From Numida meleagris (Eukaryota > Chordata > Aves > Galliformes > Numididae): a stretch of 64,000 nucleotides of DNA. Below the pieces are notes generated by a model. That model made no database searches. It saw only the letters and a program-made list of their open reading frames with translations, and was not told the DNA's origin. The stretch is taken from the NCBI RefSeq assembly GCF_002078875.1, contig NC_034414.1, positions 6,888,965-6,952,964 on the forward strand, given 5' to 3'. Of the stretch, positions 1 to 12,072 are shown in pieces. Position 1 is the stretch's first letter, and every line of letters starts with the position of its first letter. Position numbers and translations under genes: made by a program.

Positions 1-26
1 TGTTGTACAAGAATCACTGTGCACAT

Positions 27-60
27 TATTCTAGATAAAGAAATATTCTAGATAAAGAAA
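27..60. repeat. 17-bp tandem duplication
   Basis: TATTCTAGATAAAGAAA is present twice, exactly, at 27-43 and 44-60. Confidence 0.95.
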
Positions 61-984
61 TTCAATGGTAGAAAAAGTTCCCATTTTGTTTAGGACGGAA
101 TTGATTGTCCGTGGTGAAAACTTCCACATGTTTTCTAGAGCTCCCTGACTTCCAAATCATGATACTCAAGGATTAAACATGAGCTTAAAAAATGAAATGG
201 ATCTGCCACAACAAGTTCTAGTGATTGGAAATGTGAACAAACACTTGGAATGAGATTACGTACAAAAATCTCCAGTACGCTGGAAGAAGTAGACCTGAAC
301 TGCTTACTGGCAAGGTTTTGGTTAAAAATTGTATTGCTTCAGACAGTAAAACATTATTGTATAAAACAGGAGTGATGAGAGCTGGGAACTTGCAGAAGGG
401 GAACAGCTCTGTGGTAGATATTATTTGCTGCCGATGACACTGTAGAAAAAGCAAATTAGATTCCAGTCAAATCTTTTTTTTGACCCTTAATTTACTTTTA
501 TTTTGTTTCTTCTTGTTTGAGCTTGGTTTTTAAATGAGGCAATTTTTTTTTTTAATCTTCACCCATTTTTTTGCTTATACTATATACCAGCTTGTTACCC
601 AATGGGAATTCCTTCAAATCATTGTATGTGTAGTTGCCATGTCTTTTAGAATTAATTACTGAAGCCATACAAAGTCACAGCCAAAAAAAAAGAAAATTTA
701 AGAAATCTGTAAATACTATGTGTTTCACTACAGTGGATGCTTGAAGTACAAGCTAACATTTATTGAGAGGAAAAATACTGAACTGTGCTTGCTCAGAACA
801 TAACTTAGTTTGCTGCTGGTCAGAAATGGGTTTCATTTCTTAGCCTAGGTCCTTCTTTTTGGTTGACAGCTTGCTTAATGTCAACTCAGAATGTTTTCCT
901 GTAGCTTCCTGGTTATTGCTTAATAGGAAAAGAGACTTTCTTCTGAAAGCTTGCTGGGATTTATATGAGCCCTTATACTGTGGA

Positions 985-1150
985 TGCTGGGAGGATGAGA
1001 GGCAACAGGTGCAAGCTGAAACAAGGCAGAGTAGGACTGGATATAAAGATAAACCTTTTCTCTGTGATGATAGTTAGGCAGTACCACAGATTGCTCAGAG
1101 ATGATGTGATCTCCATCCCTGGAGGTTTTCAAGGCTTGCCTGGATACATT
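985..1150 (+). mobile_element. Decayed CR1 LINE fragment (C-terminal ORF2 region)
   Basis: In the + frame from 992 the sequence reads RGNRCKLKQGRVGLDIK, similar to the [17 protein letters not shown] seen on the other strand in the CR1 copy at 38521-38850. This is followed by a degraded segment about lead-in residues, bases and spacing expected of the CR1 ORF2 C-terminus. It is an old, 5'-truncated non-LTR retrotransposon piece, with no tail visible and no coding capacity. Confidence 0.7.
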
Positions 1151-2039
1151 TACTCTTATTTGTAGCAATGCATTGCAATAACTGGAGTTACGAACACTGA
1201 TGCTAACACTGACAGCACTACTCAGTTGCCAGTACGTACAGAGCAGTTGTATGCAGTCTGTAGTGTACGTTCTTCCATGTAGGCATATCAATCTGAGTTA
1301 AGTCTATAACCGATGAATTCATGTCTGAAAGTGTGCCTAAATATTGCTAAATATTCCTATCTTGAGCATGCAAACCAGAAGACCTCTTCCCAGTCCTGCC
1401 TTTAATATAGGGCTTGCTCATGCTGATGGAAGGCAGTGCCTGACTTCCCTCAGACAGCTCTATTTTAACTATACTGGACTGTTCTTCATAAGGGTTATTT
1501 TTCTGTGTCTCTACGATCACCTTTAAACCTTTAAATTATTACTTTCTATTTTTTTGGCTTTAGTTTCTCTTCATTTTTTTTCTTTGCTTCCTCTCCTTTT
1601 TTTGCCCTCTTCCCGTCTCTTTGCTTGGCTGTGGGAAAGATAACCTAGCTTCCAGACATGTCATTTTTAGTTTTATTTCATTGTTTAATGTAATCTTACT
1701 TATTCTGTTTCCATATTTTTTTCTCATTTTTTCTTTTTGCTTGGTGAGATAGTGCTCTTCCTTGAAAGTAACTTCAAATGGTGATTGTGTCACAGTAAGA
1801 GCTTATATTTTTTTAGGAAAGGGCTATGCCTAAATAAATATTCCATTTGTTGATGTTTCAAGTTGTGCTTTCAAGAAAAACACTCACAAAAAAACCACGC
1901 CTACCTGCTCCCCAGGAAAAAAAACAACCCTATACCAAAATCAGGAAATGTGCATCTTGAGATATGTCAGCTAAAACTCCAGACTTTTTTTCAGATCCAA
2001 GGCTTATCAGAAGTATGTTGTCTCAAGTCTAACTTATGC

Positions 2040-2044
2040 CCTGC
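2040..2044. repeat. Left target-site duplication of LTR copy 1
   Basis: CCTGC directly precedes the LTR and is repeated exactly at 2573-2577. Confidence 0.9.
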
Positions 2045-2572
2045 TGTCATGGTTTTGTGATTTTCGGTTATTGGTATTCCACATCATAACATCATGTAGT
2101 GGACATACCTAGTTCTCAGAAGAGAAGGACTACTACAGTCCCCACGGTACTTTGCTCCTCTGTTACCATTTCCAGCCGGAGGGAAAAGATAGAAGCTCGC
2201 AGTATAAAAACTTGCAGATCACGAGACCTCGTCCCTTTTTCCGCCGTCTCTCGTCTTGGCAGCACCTCGCTCTCCAGCCGTCTTATCGTCGGTAGTAGAG
2301 TAAGGCCTACCTTGACTTTGGGACATTCTCTCTCTCTGTGTTGGATTTATCAGCTTAAATTGTAATTATATTGTATTATAGTGTGTTGTTTTGCATTCCG
2401 ATATTTTATTTAGTAAATTAGTTTGTTTCTCCTCAGATTGTTGCCGCTGTTCTTTGCTCTCAGGGCCATCTCCCTACCCTTTTCCCCTTTTCCCTTTTCC
2501 CGGGACGTGGGCCCTTGGGTCCCCCGTCCCCTTTGTCACGGAATCGGGCCTAACGCCTGTAAACCGTTGACA
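2045..2572 (+). mobile_element. Solo LTR of an endogenous retrovirus, copy 1
   Basis: 528 bp, beginning TGTCA and ending TGACA, the short terminal inverted repeat of a retroviral LTR. It is flanked by a perfect 5-bp target duplication CCTGC (2040-2044 and 2573-2577). A near-identical copy in inverted orientation occurs at 29162-29687, which fixes both ends. A TATA box (TATAAAA, 2203-2209) sits about 160 bp in. No viral genes adjoin it, so it is a solo LTR left by recombination of a provirus. A 5-bp duplication excludes the 6-bp pattern usual for avian leukosis-type elements; family assignment needs a repeat library. Confidence 0.93.
2203..2209 (+). promoter_or_regulatory. LTR TATA box, copy 1
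   Basis: TATAAAA inside AGTATAAAAACTTG; the same motif is kept in copy 2. Transcription from it would start about 25-30 bp downstream, in sense with SPON1. Whether it is active cannot be judged from sequence. Confidence 0.6.
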
Positions 2573-2577
2573 CCTGC
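2573..2577. repeat. Right target-site duplication of LTR copy 1
   Basis: CCTGC directly follows the LTR end TGACA and matches 2040-2044. Confidence 0.9.
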
Positions 2578-5500
2578 CTTGCAGTCTGCCAGTTGTACAC
2601 AGTCTACCTCTGCAGTGCCAGACTGCACCAAAGTAATGTATCAGAGTTGCCTGTCTAAATCTCCTGGAAAAAGAATATCTAGATTATTCTGTTCCTTAGA
2701 TTAGCTCTAAACTGCAACGCTTTCCGGTCCCCAAAGGTTCCTGAATGGACTCATCAGATAATTGAACTTGGCAGCTCCAGTTTACGTGGGAAGATGTGTA
2801 GAGCAGAAATTGCTCTGGAAACACTGTCCTTTTCTGCCTTATAGGCTCTAGCCTGCTCTTCATGCACATCGTCGTTGGGAGGGACATTCTGGGCCTCTTG
2901 GGGCCACTTAACACCTTGCAGGAGTTCTCAGTGCAGATCTGCCTTCCAGACACAGTTTTGCATTTGCAATTCAGAGCCAAAGTCCAGTTCTGGGAGTGCA
3001 GTTCTCTCTTGTCAGTCAGTGGATGCTGTATGTTCTTCCACTTTAAGCATTGTTAAGAGAACATAACCATCTCAGTGCCTTTAAAGGAATATGTATTAAG
3101 TATCACTTTCTTCCATCCCAAGTAGTTTACCTAGTACATTGTTATTCCAGTGTTAGTCTTTCTTTAGATAGTGATTTCTCTGCACTTGAGACATTTAACT
3201 TTGTGGCAATAGCTTTACATGGGATAAATGTCATGGTTTATAGCTCTACCTGTACTTAGGCTCTGGCTTTATTGAAACTTTTGTTCAGCATCTCTTTCTT
3301 CACTCCTAATGTTGCCATCAGGCTTTCCTTCCTAGATTTCCCTTTTGGTCTCATTATTTACCAGCTTAATCTAGGGCTCTCACCAATTACTTCACATTCA
3401 TCGTAGTTCTGGTGAACTATATCGTGATGTGTTCTCTCCTTCGCTCTTATCTTTCTTTAATGCTCTGAGAATTACCTCTGATCTATTTACCATTCTCCAG
3501 CATCAGAAAACCTTTAGTGTGTCAGTTTCAATCAGCAGGACCTTAGAGCAAGTGTCTGTTTATGGCGCTTCCACTTGACATCGGGTTACAGGTATTCCCT
3601 ATGGATCTGGAGATCTGGACAATCATGCTACCCCCATTATAAGACAGTGTTTTAAAAAGCAAAGTTATTCTGATGAAATGTGCTCATTCTGATGCTTCTC
3701 TCCAAGAGAGCTCTGCCAGCTACCTGGCTGCAGTGACTGGACTGTAGAAGTATAAATGTATGTATGTACATGAGTCTTCTCTTGTATTGTGCTTTTGGAA
3801 GGAGTGGGGATGGAGATGATGGTAGAGTCTGGGGCTCAACTTGACTGTTTATTCAGGCTGTATGGACTTTTCCACTATTTTAAGAAAATCCTGCTTTCAG
3901 ACCTCTGGAGTTTTGAGGAAGGAACACATACATCAGTAGAAAGTCTCCCAGTTAAATTTAAACGGTGGGTGTTTTTTGTTTGGATTTTTTTTCCTCCCTT
4001 AATTAATAGTTTTGAGTGCCTTCAGAGATTCTAGTGGCTTAGAATTGCAACAGCCTGTCTAAGTTTAGGAATTTCTGTCTGTTGGACTGATTTATGAACG
4101 GCTGTTAGAGAGAAAATCCTTCAGCTAATCTTTGGACAATATTAGAGATCTCCAGTTCTCCAGGCTTCACAGTTACGAGGAAAGTTGGTTCTCATCGCAC
4201 CTATTTGCTGAATTCATTGCAACCAGACTGAATTTACTTGGCTGTGCCATTTGTCTTGAGAATTGCTTTGTGAATTCAGAAGGTAATTTTACATTACCAA
4301 AGTGACATTATATTTAGCTTTCATTATTCCAGCCCGCATGTGTGCTCTTCTCAGACCTAGATGCAATCTACCCTGACAGTTTTCTTCCTCATTTGCAACT
4401 GTTCTCTTTCTGATGTTGGGAGAAGTCTCTCACTGTTTGCAGAGGGATACTGTTTCAACTTCCATTGCTGTCCTGAATTGTTGTAATTGATTATTTTCTC
4501 TACTGTGATAGCTCTTTCTCATGACCTAACAACCCAGGATCATTAGTCATCTGATCACAGTGTATTTACTCTACATCAGAGTGATGTAGACTGTGTCCCT
4601 GAATGCCTTTCCGTGTACTGTAGGACATAAAATCCAAGTGGTGATGGACAATATTGCCGTTTCGTCTTACAGCCACAGTGATGCAAGGTCTGTGAAAGGA
4701 AATGACCATATATTTTGATTCTGGTACATTCACCACATCTGTTTTTCAGTGCTTTATCCTAATATACCTTCATAGATGTCTTTAGTTATTTCACTTCATG
4801 CAGTCATGAGCAAATATTTACAATGATGTCCTTGGAACGATAGGCAAGGACTCGTAAAATTAAAAAAAAAAAAAATCTACCTTCTCATTTTAAACACATC
4901 AGATGTTTTACTCAAGAGACTCTTTAGACGTTTCTGATGAGGATGCTTGATTTTTCTTTGGCTTCTTTTCTTTAAGAACTTTAACGTAAGGCCAGAATGC
5001 GTCCTTAGGGTGTCTCCTTTCCTTGCATAGGTTGAGACTATTTGGAAGCCAAGACCAAAAAGCTATATAACATCAGTTTTCCAGATCTACTGTTCCAGGA
5101 CTCTGGGAGTTTCTCATCCAGTTTTTTTCCAGCACAATGCTGGATTGCTTCAGGGTGAAGCGACCTTTTTCCTCTCTGGTCTGTGGAGGCTGAGATTTTA
5201 AAGATATCTGTGATTGAGAGTACTTACAAAGAAGAATGCTTTTGGAGGAATGTTCACATCAGAATTTCTCCTGGTCTGTTACCCCGCATCCTGAATCTCT
5301 CCAACTGTTTGATGTCCCCTTGAACTTTGCTAATGATCACCTGAAAGGTATTTATTTCCATTAGTGTCAAGTCCTGTCAGAGAGGTTCTCAGTGTTCATT
5401 CTCTATCTAACTAATTTCTGAAAGGCTTCCAGAGGCATATTCCCAGTGAGCCATCCCAGCAGTGAGACTAGTGCTCAGTTCTGTCTGCTCCCTGGCACCC

Positions 5501-8500
5501 TTTCTGTTCACACTACTTCCATCCTGCCCCCTGCATCTCATTCAGCAGGGAGTACACGACTGCTGTCATCACTGCAGTGAGAGTCATGCTTTTATTGCTG
5601 ATTTCTCATCCGCTAAGTTGTTCTCTGACATAATTGCCCCTGTTTCTTTGCAAGAGTGTCATCTTGATCAGCAGACAAAGACAGGAGATGTAGCTTCACT
5701 CTAGGCAGGAGACAGTGATCTCTGACTCCCTTGTTCACTGACTTGCTCCTTTAGTTCTGAGCCATTTCTTAATAGAGAGAGATGCTCTTGCCTTCTGCTG
5801 GGGACAGGCACTCATAGATATGGTCTCACCGCTGAGTCAGGCAGCTTCTCAAGCTGTTTGAGCATTTCCATCCTAGCTGGCTTTGGAACTGACTTTCACG
5901 AGCTTGACTCAGTAAGCAACCACTACAAAGTGAGGGATAGATCTAAAAATGATGCACGACCTGATGCTGTAGTTAGGCAGCTTTGATTTCTGAAATGACT
6001 TTTAACTATTCCAAGGAATTGTGCTTGTGGAGGGGCGTATTTCTGGGTGTCACTCACAGTGTAAATGTACCAGTAATCATTTAAAAGGGACAGAAAAAAT
6101 GCTTGTAATTACATTTCTCACAGGTGGGTAGTGTTGTTTTTTAAAATTTTAATTATATCTCCAACTGTCCCCCCTTCTCCTCTGCTCTCTGTTGTCCTTT
6201 TCAGTTACTGAGCGAGAGAAATGGAAATAATGTCTTCCACTTTGCTTTTTCTTTTTCTCGTGGCTATGTGAGGTGCTGGTGTATGAACATATGCTCCAAA
6301 TAGAGAAAAGCAGAATTTTCTCACTTAAGTACTTTTTCTATTTGTATAGAGAATTGAATACCTATGTGGCAAGATATTTCAGGAAGCCAGTATTGTTGGC
6401 AAACTGTTGGACTTTTTATACAGGAATTTATTTATTTTGCCAAATATTTGCTGGACAATATTTTGCATTTTTCTACGTAGCTACTTTTGATTATTAAACA
6501 AAGTCTATTAAAAGTTAATTTTCATCTGAAAATAAATCGAGAATAGCAAATAGATTGCCGATCCAGTTTCACAAAAGCCAGTGTTTGGTCCTTGAGAATG
6601 CTTTTCATAGTACTCAGTAATTAGAAAGGGAAATTCCCTGCTGGTATAGAGCTACCATTTTGTCGCCCGTTCCCTGCATTGTCACTGTGGGTAAGGTTAT
6701 TATGCAATCTCTGGCAGGCTCATCCTAGCAGACTGCTTACTAATTTGTAGGCTGTAGGTGTAAATGGAAAAGCCTTCATTCTGCTTCTGTTTACTTCACT
6801 GATTGAACTGGGCTCCAATTATTCTCATCTGTGTGAATTGAGGCACTGTTGTTGCTCTTGCCTCTTTTTTGTCCTTGTGGGTGGGCATAGCTCATTTGGG
6901 TCTCCATTTCTTTTCAAAAGAAACACTTAAAAGAATGAGTGCATAAGAAGTAGTTTCAGGACTTACTGTTCTATAATTTTAATGATTATATATTTTGCTA
7001 CAGTCACTGGTGAAGTACAGGTTACTTAGGGCATTGCCAGTGTTTGTGATTGGTCAGGCACACATCAAGGTTTTGTTCTCTTGGAACTCATTTAGTCTTT
7101 TTTTAATTCCAATCATATGAGTAAAGCTGACTCTGCTTGTATAGGAGGCTTAATTATACCTGATGGTGCTTGGTTTAGCCTGTTTGTCTCCAGCCTACTT
7201 AAGCTGACCTACTGCTTTTTAAAGAGGAGAAAAACAAGGAAAGAGGACGTAAAGTAGCAAACAAATGCTGAAAATGGAGAAATACTTTATACTGTGGTCT
7301 GTTTTGAGCAATAGGTCACTTTCTTATGAAAATTAGCTACCTTTTTTATATAATTAATAGAAGAATGCTTTCTGGAAGCTGCAGAGAGGTATTTTAAATG
7401 GTTGCTAAGGCAGCAGATTGCCTCTTACAGGTGGTCTCTTTGCTCTGGCCGCTCTGTACATGATATTGTGGGAACCCTAGATGCAGGAATAAAGCAAGAA
7501 CCCAAAGATAGGATACCGCCCCACACTAATCCTGCCTGTTAAGGAAATCTGCCCACACATTGGGATAAATCCCAGAATTATTAAAATAATCTAAAATGTT
7601 TTCTCTATTTGCTGTGTACATAGGACTCATGTCTTTTTTTTTGGTTGTGCAAAATTTCTTTGCCTCCTTTGAGATTCTTTCAGTAACCTAGTTTCTAATC
7701 CACAAAGGTTATCCAAAGTATGTACATGAATTAGAATTGGGTTATGATATATTTAGGCAGTGAGATTATATAATAACCTCTGTTTCAAATATTGAATGTT
7801 CCAAACAGTAATTTAGAGCATTTTTCTCAGAAGTTGTATAGGATTTTTGTTAAGGGTGAAAAAAACCTGTACACCATTTCCTCAGAATTATATGTATATT
7901 TATCAGTTTTTTTCTTTTAGCTCGTCTGATGCTCATCAGCTCATCCAATCACATTATTTGGAAAATGTATTAAGCCAACATAATAACCAACCAGCTTTGT
8001 ATGTGGTGCAGATGTTATGCAACTGCCAGCTTTACAGGAAGAACAGAGCGTACCTCACCAAATGTTCTTAGGTTTCTAAACCCATTCCCCTCTAGCTGCG
8101 CAGTCTGAAAGAGATTTGGCATTTATTTGGGGGAATAACAAAACTGATACAACTGATGTGAAAGATCTTTCTGGAGTATGACCCCTTCTTTCATATTTTT
8201 ACATCCATATCCATGCACAAAAAACTGTTTATGCCTGATCAAAATAAGCCACAATGACATAAACATGGGAAGGACTACAAGAGTAAAAATATGGAAAATA
8301 TAAGAAATTGGGATAAAATGCTGAACTCGCTCTTATTAAGGTGCCTGACTGTTAATAAAAACTCTTCTGTGAATTTAGAGATACTATTCCTAAACTTCTG
8401 TTCTGATTAAATTGAATCTCGTCCTAGAGATTTCTGTTGTTGGTGCTGCCAGATTTGCATTTAACACTATGGATGTAATATAGCTTTGAAACGTGCTTTG

Positions 8501-11500
8501 CTACTGCCTTTCTGCTGAAGATTTTGACGTTTTTCTGTAAATTAAATTCCATAAATATTTTCACAGAATGTGGATTTATCATAACTGCATTACAGAAAAC
8601 GAAACTGTCAAGAAACTTAATCAAGATGACAAATCACGCTTTAACCGTGATTAAACTTTGGGATTTCTGCTCTTTACGTAGTATTTGCCTCTTGAGTCAA
8701 GAATCTTTAATTAGTCTTCTTTTTCTTGTGAGTAAATACCGCCCATGCATAAAACACAACTGTTTGTAAGAATGTATAACGTTCCTCTCATGAGTGTAAA
8801 ATATAACCTGAGGATTTTAAAATAGAAAAATACAGCCTAATGCTGTCTACTTGATGGGAGTCCCTAAAAGCAATTCCAGTAATGGCAGCAGTTGTTCTCA
8901 TATGCCTTTTGAAAGGTAAGCAAGTCCTTCTTACTACAAGATTTGAATGACAAAACCCTCTTCAAATGCTCTCTTAGCTCGAACGTTTAAGCTACACCCT
9001 GTCTGGCCAGCAAGTTTTATGTTTTTATTGCCTACTTTTTTTTTTTTTTAATAAAGCATTAAACATAGAATACATTTTATTACTTGTATACATTAACTGT
9101 ATTATACATTCATATGTGCCCCAAGCCAGTTCCTCTTTGTTCAGTCTGGCCCAGTCAAGCCAGAAGGTTGGACACCTATGATTTAAACTAACAAATGCAT
9201 TTGGATCCGTGCTACGTTTTAGTTCTTCCTATTGCTAGTACAGAATCTGAAATAGCATTAACACGTATTCTGAATTAGTAAACTGTATAATGCCTACTGA
9301 GCTCTGTGTAATCCGGAGGTATAGAGTATTAAAAATATATCCTAGAAGTAATAATCTTCTTATATATTTAAATTTAAACACTAACTGCATGGTTCATATT
9401 TTGGAGATAAACTATTGTTTACTGAGTGTCCCTATCTCCTGCAACTTAACTTCTTTGCTTCATATATGGCCATCAGAAGTTGTTTTCCTTCCTTTTGAGT
9501 CAGTTTTTTGCCATATCCTACTGTTAAAGTTGTTTTAGGGTGGCGTGCCTCAGAGAATAGTTTCCTGAAGCAGTTGCAAAGGAATTGGAAGGTCTCTGTG
9601 TATAAAGATGTAGAAGAAATTTATGGAGAATCATTCAAAGTAATGTTGAAACTGTCAAATACACGTCTCAGAGAAAACACTGGTGTAACTGGTGTTTCAC
9701 AAACATTGGGATTTTGTGTACCACAGAAACTCAGCCTTAGATATGAAAGATGCTGTGAGATTCTCCTAAGCTAGGAAGCACCTGCTGAGCTGTATTCAGT
9801 TTCTGCAGTGAAAGTCTGTGTTAATACTAGTGCTTCCATGCTGTTCGCGTTCTGCAAACATTTGCAGAGGTAGGTTAGACTACTTGTGTCACTTCTGTTC
9901 AAATTATTTGATTCTGGGTACGTTCTGTTCTCAGATGTAAATAGATATTTATATAATTAAAAACAAAAAGACCCTTCCTCAGTTATCTGCTTGAGATTCT
10001 CATATAAAAATCTTGAGGAAAGGGACAGCTGTTTATGTTCTTGCATACCAGTACTTCATCAGTTTTTAGAAAAGACAATATTTTCTCCCCTCACTGTATT
10101 TGGTGCTGCGCTTTCTGTTGCATTTCTTGCTTTTGGGCACCCTCCCAAATGTTTTTAAAGTCATGTGACTGCAAGAAGCTTTGCTCAAGGTTGAAAAAAC
10201 TGCCTGTAGCAGATCAAGTGTGGTAAATAAAGATGAGGAAGTGCAAAGGGGTACTTTGCAATACCACCTTAAATGAAGAACAGAAATTTGTTGACTATAT
10301 CCTTGTTGCACTTGCTTGTCCCTGAGTGCATTCCGTATGATGAAACCTGTGTCATTTTGTCTGCCACTAAGAAATAATTTGTGTATTAAGTTGTTTGAGA
10401 CTTACTTTGCAATTTTTGAGTTTTTAACATAGGATCTGTAAATATTGATTCTGCTCGCTTTCCAATCTCTTAATTGCACGACACTCCTTAGTTAAAGGCT
10501 GTCATCATGGGTATCTATTAAAATATAGGTAAAGTTTAGAGTTGTCAAGTAAATACAGCAGTTGAAAGCCCAGCTTTCCAGCTTCACTTATGCCTACAGC
10601 TGCCCCTGTGAAATAAGCCCTTTAGTGTGGTCATGAGCAGTGCACATCATGCTGAAGTGCACAAGGTGAGCACAAACGCACTGTCATTCTCATACAGCTC
10701 TGTCTGTCTGTTTCAAAAAATGCTACGCTCTCCTTTAAACATTTTCTACAGACATTGTTATTCCTCTGTTTATGTCTTTGAAAAGCATGACTAAGGCCAC
10801 ATATACGTGAAGTTTAGCTACTTGGGACCTTGATTATTTATATCTTTTCAGATGGCTCTTAGAAGCATAGTAGGAGGGGACCATTTCTTTCATTCCACAG
10901 AAAATGAATTGTTTGCCGAAAGGAAAATGAGTGCTTTATGGTTTGTGCATAACATCTTTTCTGCCTTCTTTTGCCTTATGAGTCTTCCTGTCTTTCATAT
11001 TTGAATAGCTGGGATAATGGGAGAGAGCCGAGTGCAAACAATAAGATCCCAAGACTTCTCAGAATCATCTATAATATCAGTCTACAGGTAAATAGAAGGT
11101 GTATGTATTGTGACCGACTGTCTGACTACCTGTGGTGCATGAGCAGGAGTACCTTAAGCGTATTCAAAACGGCGGCAGAAAGTACAGGCAATTTTGGTTG
11201 CCTTGCAGTTAAATTCACTGTTTTCTTCCATTGCTACTGTGTGAAAGGCAAGCCTACAAGGTACGGAAGAACTATTTGTTCTCCATAATTAAGGCTAGTG
11301 GCAAAAAGGGTTACAGAGCGGGGACTTTGAACAACGTAAAAAATGGGGGCTGATTGTAAGGGGGAATTTCCGTCATCAGAATACAATGTCATGCTAGCTA
11401 ATTCAACAGTTCAATCACTTGGAAATTTCCAATCAAAAGGTCACCAACACCTTATGTGTAGATAAAAAAATGAAGTGTGATATTCCTTATACCGCATTAT

Positions 11501-11971
11501 TTCTAATGCATTATAAAGTGCTGCAGCAACACTACTTGAGAACGGTGAAAAATCAGTACATAATTTCAGAATGGGTTGTTATGAACATCTGTAATTTTTT
11601 CCACATTTTAAAATAGTTGACTAAAATGACATCTTCAGTAGAAAAATATATCTTGACAAAATTATGTTTTAGAACTGGAAACTTTGTGAACTGTTCTCCC
11701 ACTTACACTTAGTTGAAGGAGTTGCGGAGCCTAAATTTCAGCAAAATATCACCAAGTCAATTAGCAACTTAGCTTTATTTAAAATGTACCTTTGGAATAG
11801 TGGAATATCTTTTATTTTTTAAATCTGTTGTGTTCAAAGTAGGTTTGATAAGGACTTGAAGGAAAACACTGGAAATAGAACCACAGTAAATAGTTTTTGT
11901 TCATTCAGTCAACATTATAATTTATTCCGTTCTTCGCATCCTTGGTTCCATCCATTTCTGCCTGTTCTCCT

Positions 11972-12072
11972 GGAATCGTTAAGGTTGGAAGAGACCACTA
12001 GAATCCTCTAGTCCAGTCATGAAACCATCACCACCCTGCCCGCTAAATCATGCCCCTAAGTGCCACATCTGT
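11972..12072 (-). mobile_element. CR1 LINE 3' end scrap
   Basis: The stretch GGAATCGTTAAGGTTGGAAG followed by AGACCACTAGAATCCTCTAG and TCCAGTCATGAAACCATCAC is the reverse-complemented tail region of a CR1 element. It is about 100 bp and degraded. Confidence 0.75.
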
